From Psoroptes ovis (Eukaryota > Arthropoda > Arachnida > Sarcoptiformes > Psoroptidae), in assembly GCA_002943765.1 (NCBI GenBank), contig PQWQ01000018.1:248001-312000 (forward strand): a DNA stretch of 64,000 nucleotides, written 5' to 3'. Position 1 is the first letter of the stretch. Each line of letters begins with the position of its first letter. A program made the position numbers and the translations under genes. The notes under the pieces are model-generated. The model worked only from the letters and a program-made list of their open reading frames with translations, did not search any database and was not told the DNA's origin. This document shows, piece after piece, positions 24,401 to 36,825 of this stretch.

Positions 24401-26161
24401 ACGTTGATATTTGCAAAATCGAAATTAATTAAACCACGGAAAATAGTGAGCGGCGAATTATTGGCGTTGAATTGGGGAGCCAACATTGGATACAACTTGA
24501 CCGAAATTCTTAAACCTAGATCTATTGTGTTATGGTCAGATAGCATGGATAACATCAATCGATTGACAGACGATATTAATAAGTATCCGTTTCCCGTGGC
24601 AGTACATTTGTACAACATTCGATCGAAGATAATCAATATTAGACACATATCCGGCAAACAAAATCCTGCAGATGCATTCACAAGAGGCGTTGCCACAAAA
24701 GAATTATATGATATTCATCATATCAATATCACGGAAATGTTGGGAGAAAACGTAACCATTGGCATAATTCAAACCAGTGACAAACCAAATGAAAAATGTG
24801 ACAGCGTCAAAGGCGTGAATTTGAATCAAAACTTAACGTACAATGAATGGATAAAATATATTAGCGAACAAGATGACCAGTGGAAATATTCGATCGACAA
24901 AGATAAAGACGAACTCACTATATTGATCAAGATTAATCAACAATGCTACATCGACGATGAATTTAAATCGAATTATCGATTATTCAATGACGAAAATAAT
25001 GTGGTACGATGTCTGACCAGGTTGGAACAAGCTGAATTAGATTATGATGAAAAATACCCGATTGTTTTACCGAATTGTAAATTTACGATTGCGTTTTTAA
25101 AACACTTACACGATGAAGATGGGCATGGTTCAGTGGAATATTCATTGACGAATTTAAGAATGATGTATTTCATCCCTGGAGCACGACGATTAATGAAAAA
25201 AATTAAACATAATTGTAGCCATTGCAAACAAATAACCGCTAAAGCCTTGGAGGTCTTCAAAGGAAATCCACCAAGAGAACGACTTAATCGTAGCAAACCG
25301 TTTGAGAATATTGGTATAGATTTATTTGAATTAAAAACAGAGCCGAAAACGATTGGAATCATCTTTACATGTTGTGTAACGCGAGCTGTCCATTTTGAAA
25401 TCGTCGAAAAAGCAACCGCAGAAGAAATATGCGACGCATTTCGGATATTTGCCGCACTGAATAGACGACCATTAGTCGTCTTTTCTGACAATGGCCCGAA
25501 TTTGAAAAGACTGGGACGCCTTTTCAACGAATCGTTCAGAATCATGCGGGAAAGGTTTGATTGGCGATTCATAACTCCCGGCGCACCATTCCGTGGTGGA
25601 TTTTATGAAGCATTAATTAAGACGATGAAAAGAGCATTTAAAAGCATCGTTTGGCAACGTAAAATCTCAAGCAAACAAATGAAATTAGTTCTGTATGAAA
25701 TACAATCGCGTATGAATAGACGTCCTTTGGTTCACACTGAATCATACATCTTAACCCCAAATCATTTGATATATGGTTATAATTGTTCCGATACGATGGT
25801 ACCACCGAGAAATGGAATAACAGGAAATCTGATTAAGCATTGGCGATCAACGGAACGACATATAAACAGCGCTTGGAAAACGTATAAAAATGTTTATTTG
25901 AAAGAACTACGCAATTATCATCAAAATTCAAACCGTTATGATATGTTAGAAATTAATGATAAAGTATTGATCGTAGACGAAAATAGTCCAGCATACACTT
26001 GGAAGATGGGCACAATCACTGGTCAAGTAAAGGATAACGCTGGGATCGTTCGAACATATAAGCTGGAAGTCGATGGTAAAGTTGTGGAAAGAGCTGCACA
26101 AAAAATCGTCCCGTTGGAATGTCAAGCGGAGGGGAGGAATGGTGAAAATATTGACCGATGA
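21419..26161 (+). CDS. BEL/Pao Gag-Pol polyprotein (main ORF)
   Basis: This 1580-residue polyprotein supplies capsid and replication enzymes of the retrotransposon. The ATG at 21419 lies in a GC-rich strip and is probably not the true start; the frame is open from 21326. Domains in order: a BEL-type Gag region (about 104-270, KFSGDPIEYQKF); a CFFSDGQH-type motif and zinc knuckles at 335-348 and from 354; a DUF1758-like aspartic protease with D-E-G at 426; RT with YVDD at 811-814; and RNase H with D976, E1013 and D1041. The integrase has an H/H/C/C zinc site (about 1229-1269) and catalytic D1301, D1357 and E1397, plus the C-terminal BEL domain rich in Val and Lys. All catalytic positions seen are intact, so the enzyme part looks functional. 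The stop lies inside the 3' LTR. Confidence 0.95.
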   Translation: MLLFCGYAGALAIASRARPLQCIYPNINEDHIKLIERFEQMEAFITCSNFNGSFATHQNRRTSTPNHEQMSNDNANLNNNNNFNVWQQMRYQPRPGAVRVQPKQIQKFSGDPIEYQKFREDIEHYIIDNPEIDGGKNKLKEIQDLLPVNHRYLLNRIDRRNPRMDEVLSVLDKHYGCRHQIIPALTRKIQNAPFLSFRPQLKDYELLLEVVISVIDTLNVTNLQNEDYHLATFVMTKIDETHHQHIGHDEELNLTHIEEYLRRGLSRKQAITARFISNPYVQRDKSKVTGNTRSSNVMVATQDNMCFFSDGQHESERCTLTADEKRRFMVQNRLCFKCGNGGHTSRDCQGSYRCKKCNYNHQTHVCFRENVMKPTTSENLIMTMPTTSASSDSASNSTALLSTNAKSLHKTLTTKINGHKVRIVFDEGAGTSFIAPALINKLNLSTYRAEPIFMDTLSKSKPTSAGHYKVNLSLPVWDGSYKDLEFRLNDKIDQLHFECMNKENQKILQSENIDFIDEQQPVEILVGLDNINRLQHTEEKRINEEIMAKRTTLGWVVYGVTANVNVLLNVHQLPENDAILDIDVESEDQKAMAKFLNDYCNSEQMKYDEDLKRYVVKLPFIPNVEVDTNFETAKRQVENMVKRMNDERRQQYQALISEMEENQIIEQTALKPAEGYHMPHFVVTRSDKNTTKLRMVFNASSGIKPLNKAIFKGVTSWQIIRSLLFFRLQSIAVISDIKSAFHNVMIQNEHKKFVKFLWITQCNKLVCYQFNRLPFGLSSSPFILYAVIYHHLKKYENRFPQTVEAIRNGLYVDDLVMSAKDSLSIEKLKHESQEIFNDASMELRKWRTSDLELNLSWNDRLAETKVLGIEWTEDDNMKIDIPDFNEQGEITKRKLLQYYASIYDPFGFVLASTLKMKLLIHECWNAGYDWDTPLEPKLLRKANLIINDLQLIKEFKFNRRIFNQTVEEFDLLIFVDANQYAIGVACYLSNGEETTLIFAKSKLIKPRKIVSGELLALNWGANIGYNLTEILKPRSIVLWSDSMDNINRLTDDINKYPFPVAVHLYNIRSKIINIRHISGKQNPADAFTRGVATKELYDIHHINITEMLGENVTIGIIQTSDKPNEKCDSVKGVNLNQNLTYNEWIKYISEQDDQWKYSIDKDKDELTILIKINQQCYIDDEFKSNYRLFNDENNVVRCLTRLEQAELDYDEKYPIVLPNCKFTIAFLKHLHDEDGHGSVEYSLTNLRMMYFIPGARRLMKKIKHNCSHCKQITAKALEVFKGNPPRERLNRSKPFENIGIDLFELKTEPKTIGIIFTCCVTRAVHFEIVEKATAEEICDAFRIFAALNRRPLVVFSDNGPNLKRLGRLFNESFRIMRERFDWRFITPGAPFRGGFYEALIKTMKRAFKSIVWQRKISSKQMKLVLYEIQSRMNRRPLVHTESYILTPNHLIYGYNCSDTMVPPRNGITGNLIKHWRSTERHINSAWKTYKNVYLKELRNYHQNSNRYDMLEINDKVLIVDENSPAYTWKMGTITGQVKDNAGIVRTYKLEVDGKVVERAAQKIVPLECQAEGRNGENIDR

Positions 26162-26389
26162 CAGTGATCGAAAAAAACAAACAAAAAAAAAATATAAAAA
26201 CGCCACATTAGTATGTTTATTTTTCAAGTTGTTTTTTTTTTTTTTTTTAAGAAAGAAAAATGATGTTAAAATGTTAATATGAAACGAAATGCTCAATGAA
26301 AATGTGTCTAAATGATTGTGTTTTTTAATTTGTTCACATTAAGTATTTTTGTTTAATTTGATAAATAAATGATTAACTTATTGTTTCCA
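26140..26389 (+). repeat. BEL/Pao 3' LTR (250 bp)
   Basis: This is the second copy of the terminal repeat. The five-base length difference from the 5' copy is fully explained by the A run (two shorter) and the T run (seven longer). The pol frame reads about 20 bases into this LTR before its stop at 26159-26161. Confidence 0.93.
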
Positions 26390-27785
26390 AGCGGAATAAA
26401 ACTTGTATATATATGAGTGGGACGTTTGAATTCATACATATGTATGAAGCCAAAGAATTATTATGTTTTGAACAATTTTCACACCAAATAAAAGCAGTAC
26501 ATTACTTTTCACACATTAATAAGATTTATTACCGTAAATAAATCGTAATAATTTACCTGTCGGTTAGTGATTAATATGATCCTAACATTATATAAGATTC
26601 AAACGTATTTAGACCAAGTAAAATCAAACATAATCAATACGATCATTATCAGGTAAAATCATTGATTCAAACTACTAAGGTAAATAAATTAATCAGGTGA
26701 ATTAAATCAGCCAAAACTTTTAGTATAGGCCCCAAATAATACAAATATGTGAAGAATTTCCAAGTTGTATTAAAAGCTCACATTTATAATCATATTAATA
26801 CATTCGATAACATGGTATTAACGATGGATTGATCACATTAGATAGTATTATAATGGATTTTGCCGGCCACAGAAGGAAAACAAAAGTTGTTTAAATTTAT
26901 GAATTTATTCATTCTTTTTTTCCGTCAATTTTAATAATTCAATGAAATTTTTTTACATAAGAAAAATATTGAAGAAATTGAATGAAGAATGAATAATTGA
27001 ATATTCTCTTTCCTCTCTCTATGCATCGTTCCACATGATCCCACTTAGGACATACATCATCATATTCAAGAAGAATTTTGAGAAAAATTGGCCCCGATTT
27101 TCTTTTCGGTGATCATCACCGATCATTCAATCATTCATTTTTTATGACCATTTTTTGACATTTATTGAATAAAGAATTTCATTTTTTCTTTTCAAATTCA
27201 AACATGAATTTTTGGAAAATTCTGCACAAATTCAACATAAAGAACATTCAGAATTATTTAAATAAGAAGAAGAATAGAAAAATCAAATCCGATCAATCAA
27301 TCAAAAAAAAATGAAGGAATTTAATTAATTTTTTTTTATTATTTTAAGTATTTTGAAAATTATTTCAAAATAATACGGGAAGAGAAGATTATGCAAAATG
27401 CTTTTCATTGCAAAATGTAATGATTCATCATCTATTATTTGTAGTCGAAAGCCGATTGTAGAATATACGAATTCGACAGGAGAAAAAACTCGAATTCTGC
27501 AAGAATTTTTTCCAATAATAATTTTGAAATAATTCTATGGTAATGAATGGTACGATATGCAATCATCATTATTTGTAGGTTATTTTGAATTCTTTGGTCT
27601 TTGAATTCAAAATTCAAACATATTTTCTCTTACCATAGGGTGTGACAGCATGAGCAACAACAACTACAGCAGTAACAATCAGAAATATTTTCTTTTTGGT
27701 TTTTCAAATCTCACTCAATTCCATTTATTCTTAGTTTATTCCCATTTTCGAAGGGCGTCAAAAATCAAATGAGTAAATTATCATC

Positions 27786-27861
27786 GAGTTGTCCGAAAAG
27801 TTGTTGCGGATTTTCATTGGAAAATTCAACGATTTAATGGTCAAGAACTTTTCGGACAACT
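27786..27861. repeat. Mariner-like miniature inverted repeat, copy 4
   Basis: AGTTGTCCGAAAAGTTGTTG on the left mirrors AAGAACTTTTCGGACAACT on the right, with near-perfect pairing over 16 bases. It is about 76 bp and the cleanest inverted repeat of the family. Confidence 0.7.
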
Positions 27862-29719
27862 GGATATTATTCTCATGTTTTTTGGTTTTTGTTTATTTCA
27901 TTGGTTTGTAGAAAGAAATTTGGCGATTTATTTTTTCAAGTAAATTACTCGAAGTATTTTCTTCTTTATGGCTAACGAACTCTATGCCAAACACACACAC
28001 CAACACACTAATTCATTCAAAGTGATACGAATTGCGTGAGAAGAATTAATGGTTTTCGATTAATATCTTCCTATCTTCGAATACATAGGTGATTCAATTA
28101 ATTCTTTGAATTTTTTTTTTTTACTTTCTTTGATTCGTGTAGGAATGATTAAACCCAGAATGAAACCAAATCATTAATATCGTTTGTTTCCAATAATTCC
28201 TGATTTGTGATTTTTGATATCGAAGAATTTTACACCCAAAGTATGAGAATTTATCAGAGATTTTGGAATCAAAGAAATAGAGAATTCATCAAATAAGAAG
28301 ATAATAATGATCACAACGATTATTATTGATATTATCCGATCAAAGTCATTGACCGTTAATTATTAATTTCAAAATTTGAAATCTTTGTCCAAAAACACTA
28401 TTTCTTTGATTGACAATACACCCGAATTGTATTAAATCAGAATTTTATTAATATAAAATGAATTAAATCAAAGTAATGATTTGATCTACGATATTCTTTG
28501 GTTGAATGTATTAAATAATTGAATCATTCATTGATTCTAGAATTAAATGCAAGAATAATTAGAAGTAAAAACGATAATAATGATAATGAAACTGAAACAC
28601 AAAGTAATATCGAGAATATAATAATAATAATAATAAAAACAAGGAATTAATTTTAAGAAGAATCAAAGCAAAAAACAAAAAAAACAAAAAATTGAAATTG
28701 AAATCATAATATTTGAAGCATAAAATAATCTTCATTTTATAATATGATTATAATTGAAAATAGAAATAATTCTCTGCGAATGATAATTAGTGATAAACCT
28801 TTATTTTCTGTGATTATTTAAGAATCGAAAAACGAACGAAAATGATAACCCTTTTTGAGCATTATTTGCAATGAAATAAGAATTATGTTCATGTTCAAGT
28901 AAGCATGATACGACTAAGTAAGCATGATATAAGCGAATAAGTATGAGCGCATAATTCAAGCAAGTGAATAGAAATTATTCATCTTTTTTTTGTATTTTTT
29001 GATTTCAATGAATTTTTATTACTTTTATTATTATTCATTTGATTAATAATCATTTGACAATGATAATAATGATGATGATAAATGAATGAATGGTGAATGT
29101 TCCATTGAAAAAAAAATGTAGATGGATGAATTATTCCAAAAATGCATTGAATATCAATGATAATTATCTGAATTATCTGATATATAAATGTCAATGAATA
29201 TTTGAAATTTCCATTTTTTCCCTTTCACATGAATTCTGATTGATAATTATTGAAATTCTTTGAATTTTTTCCCATTTTTTTCTTCGCATTTCTCGATACC
29301 TCTTGATATTTCAAAGCAATTTATTATCACCTTTCCATCTCTCTCCGATTATTCAGAATTATGACAATCTAGAGAAATAGCAGAAAAATAATCTCACGAA
29401 ATTCCAAAAAGAATGAATCAATGTTTAATGAAACAAACAGATAATTATTTAAATTATAATGAAATGCTTTGCTAATTAGTGTTTGATGAATTTTTTTGGG
29501 ATTTTTTTCGACAATCGAAAAATTGCGAAACATTCAAATATGAAATAATTGAATGTTAATAAAAATCATAATAATGAAAAAGATGATGGTGAGGGTAATG
29601 ACCAACAATGATAGACAAAAACAACAGCAGAAGCAGCAAAATTGAATTTAATATTCAAAATAACTCAAAAGAAGCGAAATCAAAATTTGTTAAAATTTTA
29701 AATAATAATTATGACAATC

Positions 29720-29816
29720 GGGTTGTCCAAAAGAGAAAAAAGTTTGTGCTAGATTTTCAAAATGCATTTTCATTGGTATTTTAATTTTGACATTTTTAAT
29801 TGGAACAAACAGTTAT
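29720..29816. repeat. Degenerate miniature element, copy 5
   Basis: It opens with GGGTTGTCC and contains AGATTTTCAAAATGCATTTT and a GGAACAAACAGTT tail, matching family interiors but longer and diverged. The right inverted end is not preserved. Confidence 0.35.
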
Positions 29817-30270
29817 TTGAAACAATTAAATAATGAAAATAACAATGATGTTTATGATAAGTAATTCAATGTTAAAATATATCGAAAATAATTTAACAAA
29901 CACGAAATACAACGAATTTCAACAATAAACTTTCAACTATTTGAACCTTGTTTAACGTATTTATGATATTGAAAGGATTATGAATACGTTAATATTGATC
30001 AAAGAGTGATGAATGCAATAACGTTTCAGTGCTGAACGAGGTACATAATGCATTTGTGTATATGTGTGTGGGGATTTTATTTTAATCTCAGACTAACAAA
30101 TAAATATTCATTCAATCGAAACGTAATGATAATATTATTCAATTTAGAAAAAATAAGAATAAAATCAATGATAATGATAATATCAAGATCGTTGTAATGA
30201 ATATCAATATCTATCTGGTGATGTTTATTCTGTTTTTTTTAATGTTCAATTGAAATTTATGAAGATATTT

Positions 30271-30348
30271 GATTGTCCGTAAAGTCCTCCACCGAAGCAT
30301 CAATAGAACTTGTCCATTTGAAAAGTGGCACAAACTTTTCGGGCAACC
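30271..30348. repeat. Mariner-like miniature inverted repeat, copy 6
   Basis: GATTGTCCGTAAAGTCCTCC pairs with CAAACTTTTCGGGCAACC. It is 78 bp, the same length as copy 3, and shares the GGCACAAACTTTTCGG right end. Confidence 0.6.
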
Positions 30349-31292
30349 AAAAATGTTCTGAATATAAATACAATTATTTTCGAAATCAGTATTCATTGTT
30401 TAATGTATTTATTTATTTATCTATTCATTCATTCATTTATTTGTTTATTTGAATTATTTTTGTATGCAAAACACTGCATTGATAATAAGAACAAATAAAT
30501 ATTACAAATGGATACGAAATATATTCAAATATTTATTTATTTGTTTGTTTGTATCGTACTTTATTTCGATTAATTTCCATTATTATGATCATTATTAGTC
30601 GAATGTATACACAAATTAATTCATCATTGATTCATACAATCATTGAAAATTCAATATAACGACGAAAAGATAGGAAGAAATGCACAGAAAGAAAATGCAA
30701 ATAATTGATTCCCGAGAATTGATTTGTTATTATTAGAATTTTCCATTTATTATTATTCACTCTTTATCTTACTCTTATCTATATGCAATATGCAATATTC
30801 AAATGATAATAATAATAATAATGACGATGACGCTAATGATGATGACGATGATCGGGTAATAATAAAAATAATAATAATGAAACTAAATAATTAACTCAAT
30901 TCATTAGTTTCATTATTATTCGTATTCGTTGATTGACATTGGTACGGAAATTATTTATCAAAATATTCGTCTTTTTTTTAATAATAAAAACTGAGATGAT
31001 GCAAAATATTGATACAGTATCCGGTGAATTTGATAATAATAATAATAATAATAAAATTGAATAAATAATTAATTTTTTTTCCATCATATTCATCCATTCA
31101 TTGTTATTAATTAATTAAAAATTTTCTTTATTTTTAATTATTATTCAGATCAAACAAACGAAAATAGCTAATAATTTCTATTGAAAATATTTGAATATTG
31201 GAAAAATATTTCAAAGTCAATTTGACATTTTCATTTTTTATTATTATTAATAATAATGAATTAATAAAATGATCATATTAATTAATATCTTA

Positions 31293-31350
31293 TTCAGTGG
31301 TGGTGATGATGATGATGTTGATGATCGTCATCAGCATCATCACCACTGAA
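31293..31350. repeat. 58-bp inverted repeat (hairpin)
   Basis: TTCAGTGGTGGTGATGATG on the left is mirrored by CATCATCACCACTGAA on the right, giving arms of about 23 bases with few mismatches and a loop of about ten bases. It lies in a CAT/ATG-rich context. No gene is nearby. Confidence 0.6.
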
Positions 31351-34300
31351 TTCATTAGAATAATTATTCGAAGAATATTAATATCAAGAATTTGAACCGA
31401 GAAGAAATAAATAGATCATTAAGCTTCAAACATCATGATCATGATCATCGGTGGCATTTATTTTACTATCGGTGCAATTCAATTTGCATATTTTTTTTTT
31501 TTTTTTTGGAAAATTATTAATGAGAAAATAAATGACGAATAACGAATAATTATAAATGATCAACACACAAAGTATTAATAGTAGGAGTTTATCAAAGAAG
31601 AAATATTTACCTCTTCATCATCATTGAAAATTGATGAAGTGAATATTTCAGAAAAAAATGACAATTACCACACTCATAGTAATGGGTAGTTATAATTAAA
31701 ATGTCATTTTTGACATTTTTCTTCATTGAATTTTAATATTTCAAGATGTAACAGTGCAACATTCACTAAAATTTCAAATAGAAGAAAATTATCAATTCAA
31801 CCCTTTGGTTTCATTGAATTGAGGGTATAAGATATCACTAAGACATCAAAACTCTCATTCAAAAGGATCCTTAAAGTCAAACTTATCTCGTTTTTTCTTA
31901 ACTCGATACTAACACAAGTATTTTTCTTGAAATTTAATACTTTAAATTATTTTCAACTGCTTTTTACTGTTTTCAAAACGTTTAAAATCTTAAATTGGAA
32001 TAAACGATATGCCAAAACCGTCGAATCGTTTGAAAAAGTCTCATGAAAGTTTTTATGAATAATTATATTAAACAATCAAAATTATCTTTGATTGTTACAT
32101 GTGAAAGGGTTGGCTGTTGCCTGCCATGATGGGTACATCGCAAAGGTATTATTATCAATTATGATTTTGCATTATTGTTCAGTGTACAGTATTATTAGGT
32201 ATTAACCTTTTGTGTTTTTAAATTCTTTGATATAATTATGTAGTTTATAATTAGCAATGAAAACAACAGGGAAAAATGAATCAAAAAATGAAAAATCATA
32301 CAATTCTTCAAATTTTCCTTCGTCTTTTAATTAAATTTCATTTCACAATTAAATTGGCACTTTGCGACAGCATCAAATCAACACTGCAAGACAACACAAT
32401 GCATTTCGAATGTGACAAGGATCAATGTTCACTCTTTTTAATGAATTTAATCTCAAAATTCTTGAGAATTATTTCGAAAAAATCAGTGAAAATCAAAATC
32501 TTGATCAAAGGACAAAAAGAAAACAAAATTGAAGAATTGATTACATTGAATTAAATCAAATTGGTTCAATTCTTGAAATAAAAAATTCTTCATTAATAAA
32601 TACTTGGAATTCTGTAAAATTCTTAGAATTTTCTTTGTTATCAAAATACAGAATATGTTTTTACACTTGTGAAATTCATTTGTTTGTAGAAATTTCATTA
32701 AAAAGAAATAAATGAAAATGATAACGGAACAAATATGAGTCCGAATATTCTTTCGGAAATTAATTGAATTCTGTGAAAGAATTTTGTAATTTTTTGTGTT
32801 CTTTTGTCATTGATTTTGGAATTTGTTATTTCAATGTGTTTATTTTGCTCTTTAATCATCTATCATTGAATGATATTCATCATTGAAAATACAATTTTTT
32901 CATTTTCTTAGACAATTATTCAATAAATTATCGGAAGAATTTTTCATTTAAATTCTTCAATTGATTTCTTCATTCATCGAATAAATCTGGTTTTCATTCA
33001 TTTAATTCATTTCTTAAGAAATGAAATAATCAAAAAGTGAAAAAATGAAAATGAAACAAACAAAACAAACAAAAAAATTTATTTCAATTTATATTCATTT
33101 CTTATTAATTTGTTTATCATTTCTTTGTTTTGTTTTGTGTCTTTTCAATAAGATTATCGAATAAAAATATATGGAATATTTCTGTATATAATTCCTCGTT
33201 TAACGCTGTAGATATTCATCAGTAGGCGTAAGAATATTTTTTTTGAAACGATTTTCTTTAAGACTCACGATTAGATATCTCTTTATCTGTTACAATTTTG
33301 AAATTCTGATTATTTTTTACAAAAGAAATTAATCATGATTCAGCCTTGGCCATTGGCTGAGTATTTCAACAGTGTAAAACAAGGCTTCATGACTTGACAC
33401 TGCATTGAAAATTGAATATTTTCAAGAATTTTTTTTTTGTTCGGACAATTCCTAAGAAATTCTTTCAAAGAAATTTTCATAGAAATTTCAAGAATTCATA
33501 ATTGAATAAGATGAATTAATCATGATGATAAGTTTTTTTTTATCTTGGCTTTGTTTATCAAAATGATAATAAAGATATCGATAATAATAATAATAATATT
33601 AATTGATGGAATTATAAAGAATTTTGAATGCAAAGAAAAAAAAATTAATTTACGATTCAATCTGAATTCAATTTGATTTGATCGAAATTCTTTCGAAGAA
33701 GAAGAAGAAAAGAAGAAGAATTGGTGTGATTTGTTTTTTTTTAGTTTCGCAACAACAACAACAACAACAAATACTTAAATGTGCGCACATTTCGCAATCA
33801 TTAGTATCTGAATTCTCTGTATTTGTGAAAAGGAATTACCGGAATGAAATGAAAGCAAACAAAAAAAAAAAAGAAGATAAAATTCAATTCAATTCAATTC
33901 AAAGCGATTGCCATGAACAGTGGCAATTGAATTCTCGAATTCGAATAGAATTCATTTCAATTGTCCATTCACATTAATTCATATGAATATTTATATATAT
34001 ATATATGTTGGACATATCTATATTGAATATAAACGAATAAATAAAATGAAGAAAAAAAATATATCACAAAATAATAAAATGTCGATTCTAATCACGAAAT
34101 ATTTCGATTGCAAAATTGAAATATTTTTTCTTTCACACTTTGAATGAATGAATGAATGAATATTTATTTCTGGTAAATTGAATGAGAATTGAAATTCGAA
34201 ATTTGAAATTTGTGCATTATTATATTTGTTTGTGTGAATGTGCAAATGTTGTTTAATATGTTTTTAGTCAAAAGATAAATAAGGATTTTTTGTTTTTGTT

Positions 34301-36585
34301 TTGCGCCACATTCAAAATAAGCGCAAGAATCTATGGTGAATTCCAATCGAAAGAACTGGTTTTTGTTCAGCAAAAACAATTCAAAAACAACAACAAAATT
34401 CTTGCGATTCTTGACAGAATTTATTTTACAATTTAAATAAATAAAAAGGCAAAAAAAAAGCGATTTGAATTTTCGAAAAAATTTCACAAATCATTGAAGA
34501 AATCAGATCAATACAATTATGGCAAAATTATTCAATGATTATATTGAACCACATTGGTAAATTTTGATTTAAATTTAAATGGAAAAATTTTGAATCTCAG
34601 AATACCAAATTTTGAAAATTTTTTCAAAAATTTTCGATCGAAGAATATTAAAAGACTGATTCATTAGGAAATTTCAATCAAAATAAAAAAAAATTATTAT
34701 CATTATCATACATATACAAACAGTATTATTTGGCATTGAAATGACATGACAAAACCAGAAATTTTGTTTTCCGATTTTTTTTTTTTTTTTTGTTATCTTG
34801 GGAAATTTTCTCATAATTTTTTTTCTTTTTAAGAAATTGAATTTATTCTTGTCTCGATTCTATTCAATTCTTGATTTGATTCGTTTTCTTGATTTGATTT
34901 TAGATTTTTAGAATTCAAAAATTTAAAAATTTAAATTTCAATGAAAAAAAAAAAATGATTTCCAATGGGGAAAAAAATCGACTTAATCATTGACAAAGCA
35001 AAATTCAACCAAAACACTGATAATGATAATCGTTGGAATCATCGTGAATCATCAATCAAATTTCAGAATTTTTGTAAAAATTTTGAAGAATAGACGAGTT
35101 GAATAGTAGAATTCAAAGAATTCTTGAAAAAATTTCTCATTTTTAATTCCTTTAAAATTAATTTTGAGTCCAAAAACAATCAAAGAAATCTACTTTCATT
35201 GAATGAATGAAGGAATTCTTGAGATTTTCTCAATCATTTTCATTATTTGTTCTTTGTTCATGATTTTGCAAAATTTATTTATTTGTTTTTTTTTCAATTT
35301 TTAATTGAAATTTTTCAAAATTAAAATGAAAATTCTTCAAAAGAATTCCGATCATTGGACAGGATTTTCTTGAGAGAGAATTTCAAAGCAATTTCGAAAG
35401 CAATTTTTGAAAAAATTGCTTGATTGTGTGTGTTTGCGGTTGGAGAACAACACTTGAAACACCAACACTTTTCAATACAAAGTATTTGATAAAAAATGTA
35501 AGAAATTTAAAAAAAAAATTGATAATTCCAAATTATTAATTTTTCCTTGTTGACCTTTGGTAAAATCGATTGATGCTTTAATCGAACAAACAAAGCAAGG
35601 AATCAAACAAAGTAAGAAACAAAGTGCTTTCGCTTTGAATGGAATCAATCAAAGCACAGACAAAACATCGAAATTCAATGAATTTTGATTGAAAAAATTC
35701 TTAGAAAAATAAAAAGTCTTCAAAATAAAGAATAAGGAATTTAAAAAGAAGATCTTTTTGGCTCTTTGTTTTTTCAAAAGAATTCAAAATTCATTCAAAA
35801 TTTTCAATTCAATATTCAATGTTCATAATAATAATAGCAACAATCAATCGATTCAATTTTTTTTCTTTTTTTTTATAAATTCAAATCACGGATTATATAA
35901 ATTCATTGAATATTTGATTGAACATTGTGTGTTGTGTTGTGTGTGTGTGTGTGTCTGACTTTTCCAAGGTCTGCTTTTTCAAAGAAATCGGTCTATGTCT
36001 ATGGATTGTTTGAATAACTGGAATTAAATTTTTTTCCTTTGAAATTTTTTTGAAAGCAAAAAAAACGCGATCCGTTCAAAGAGATTTTCTTTTTGTGTTT
36101 AAAGAATATTCTTTGTCTCGCTTTGAAATTCTTTTCTAAATATTATTTGAATGCAAAATCTGGTAACATTCATTGTGTTTATTCAAAAAGATTCAGAATT
36201 TGAACGTGAAATTCAAAGGAATTTGTGAGAGCAAAAAAATAATTAAAATTGAAAATTCAGTTGAAAAATTAGTGTTTGTAATTTCGTATTAACACGATCA
36301 TATTTGAATATTAATTGATGTTTACTGATTCGATGATAATGACGATAATAATTTGACTGGAATCATTGAAGAATTTTTATAAGAAAAACCCAAAGATTTG
36401 AAAATTTTAAATTTTGGTTGCTTCGAGCAAATTCGTGCAAGTCGGAATTGTTTAGGCTTCAGGCTTATTCTTGCATTCTATGCATCGAAACATGCCCTAG
36501 GATTCTATGTTAGCGAATGCGTACATAAGAAAAGACTTGACATATAGAATTCAATTCAAAGGGCTAAATTCTGCCAAAAATTTTT

Positions 36586-36800
36586 TGTTGCATTAAAATT
36601 ATGTAATGCAGCGCCCTCAGTTCAGTCGATCGAGTGGAAATAGAGAACAGGCACATTTTCCGAGCGCATTTGGGGAATGAGGTGGCAACTTGCTCATCAT
36701 GTATATAAAAGACGACAAGGGCAACAAAAGAGCTCAGTTTTAATATTCACGTTTTATTGATGATAATAACAATTTTGTGAAAATAGAATTTAAATAATTG
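36586..36800 (+). repeat. LTR-like promoter segment
   Basis: The segment starts TGTTGCATTA and is richer in GC than its flanks (GCAGCGCCCTCAG and CCGAGCGCATTTGGGG). It contains TATATAAAAG at 36702-36711 just ahead of a retroelement gag-like frame. This matches the promoter layout of an LTR. No second copy is present in the window, so the boundaries are approximate. Confidence 0.35.
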
Positions 36801-36825
36801 AAGAACCAATAATACAACTGAAAGA

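Larger units (their letters stand above)
20508..26389 (+). mobile_element. BEL/Pao LTR retrotransposon, full length
   Basis: This is a complete LTR element of about 5.9 kb with matching terminal repeats (TGGTGAAA...GTTTCCA), a gag-pol frame and a purine tract (GGAGGGGAGGAA, 26128-26139) directly before the 3' LTR. AGCG flanks both sides (20504-20507 and 26390-26393), or AAGCG if the LTR end is taken one base shorter, fitting a BEL-type target duplication. Gag, protease, RT, RNase H and integrase come in the order usual for BEL/Pao. The LTRs differ only in the lengths of an A run (12 vs 10) and a T run (10 vs 17), so insertion was recent. No clear tRNA-type primer-binding site (TGG...) follows the 5' LTR. 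Confidence 0.95.
26390..36585. other. Gene-free AT-rich region
   Basis: About 10 kb without a supportable gene. It holds three or four inverted-repeat miniature elements (27786-27861, 29720-29816, 30271-30348), a strong hairpin (31293-31350), GAAT repeats (34141-34160) and many homopolymers. The minus-strand and plus-strand open frames here are short and biased to Phe/Asn/Lys. The stretch at 32276-32554 is the least repetitive but has no recognisable family. Confidence 0.45.

Noticed and set aside
25042..25572. 176-residue minus-strand ORF
   Set aside because: Antisense shadow of the BEL integrase, which has intact catalytic motifs on the plus strand.
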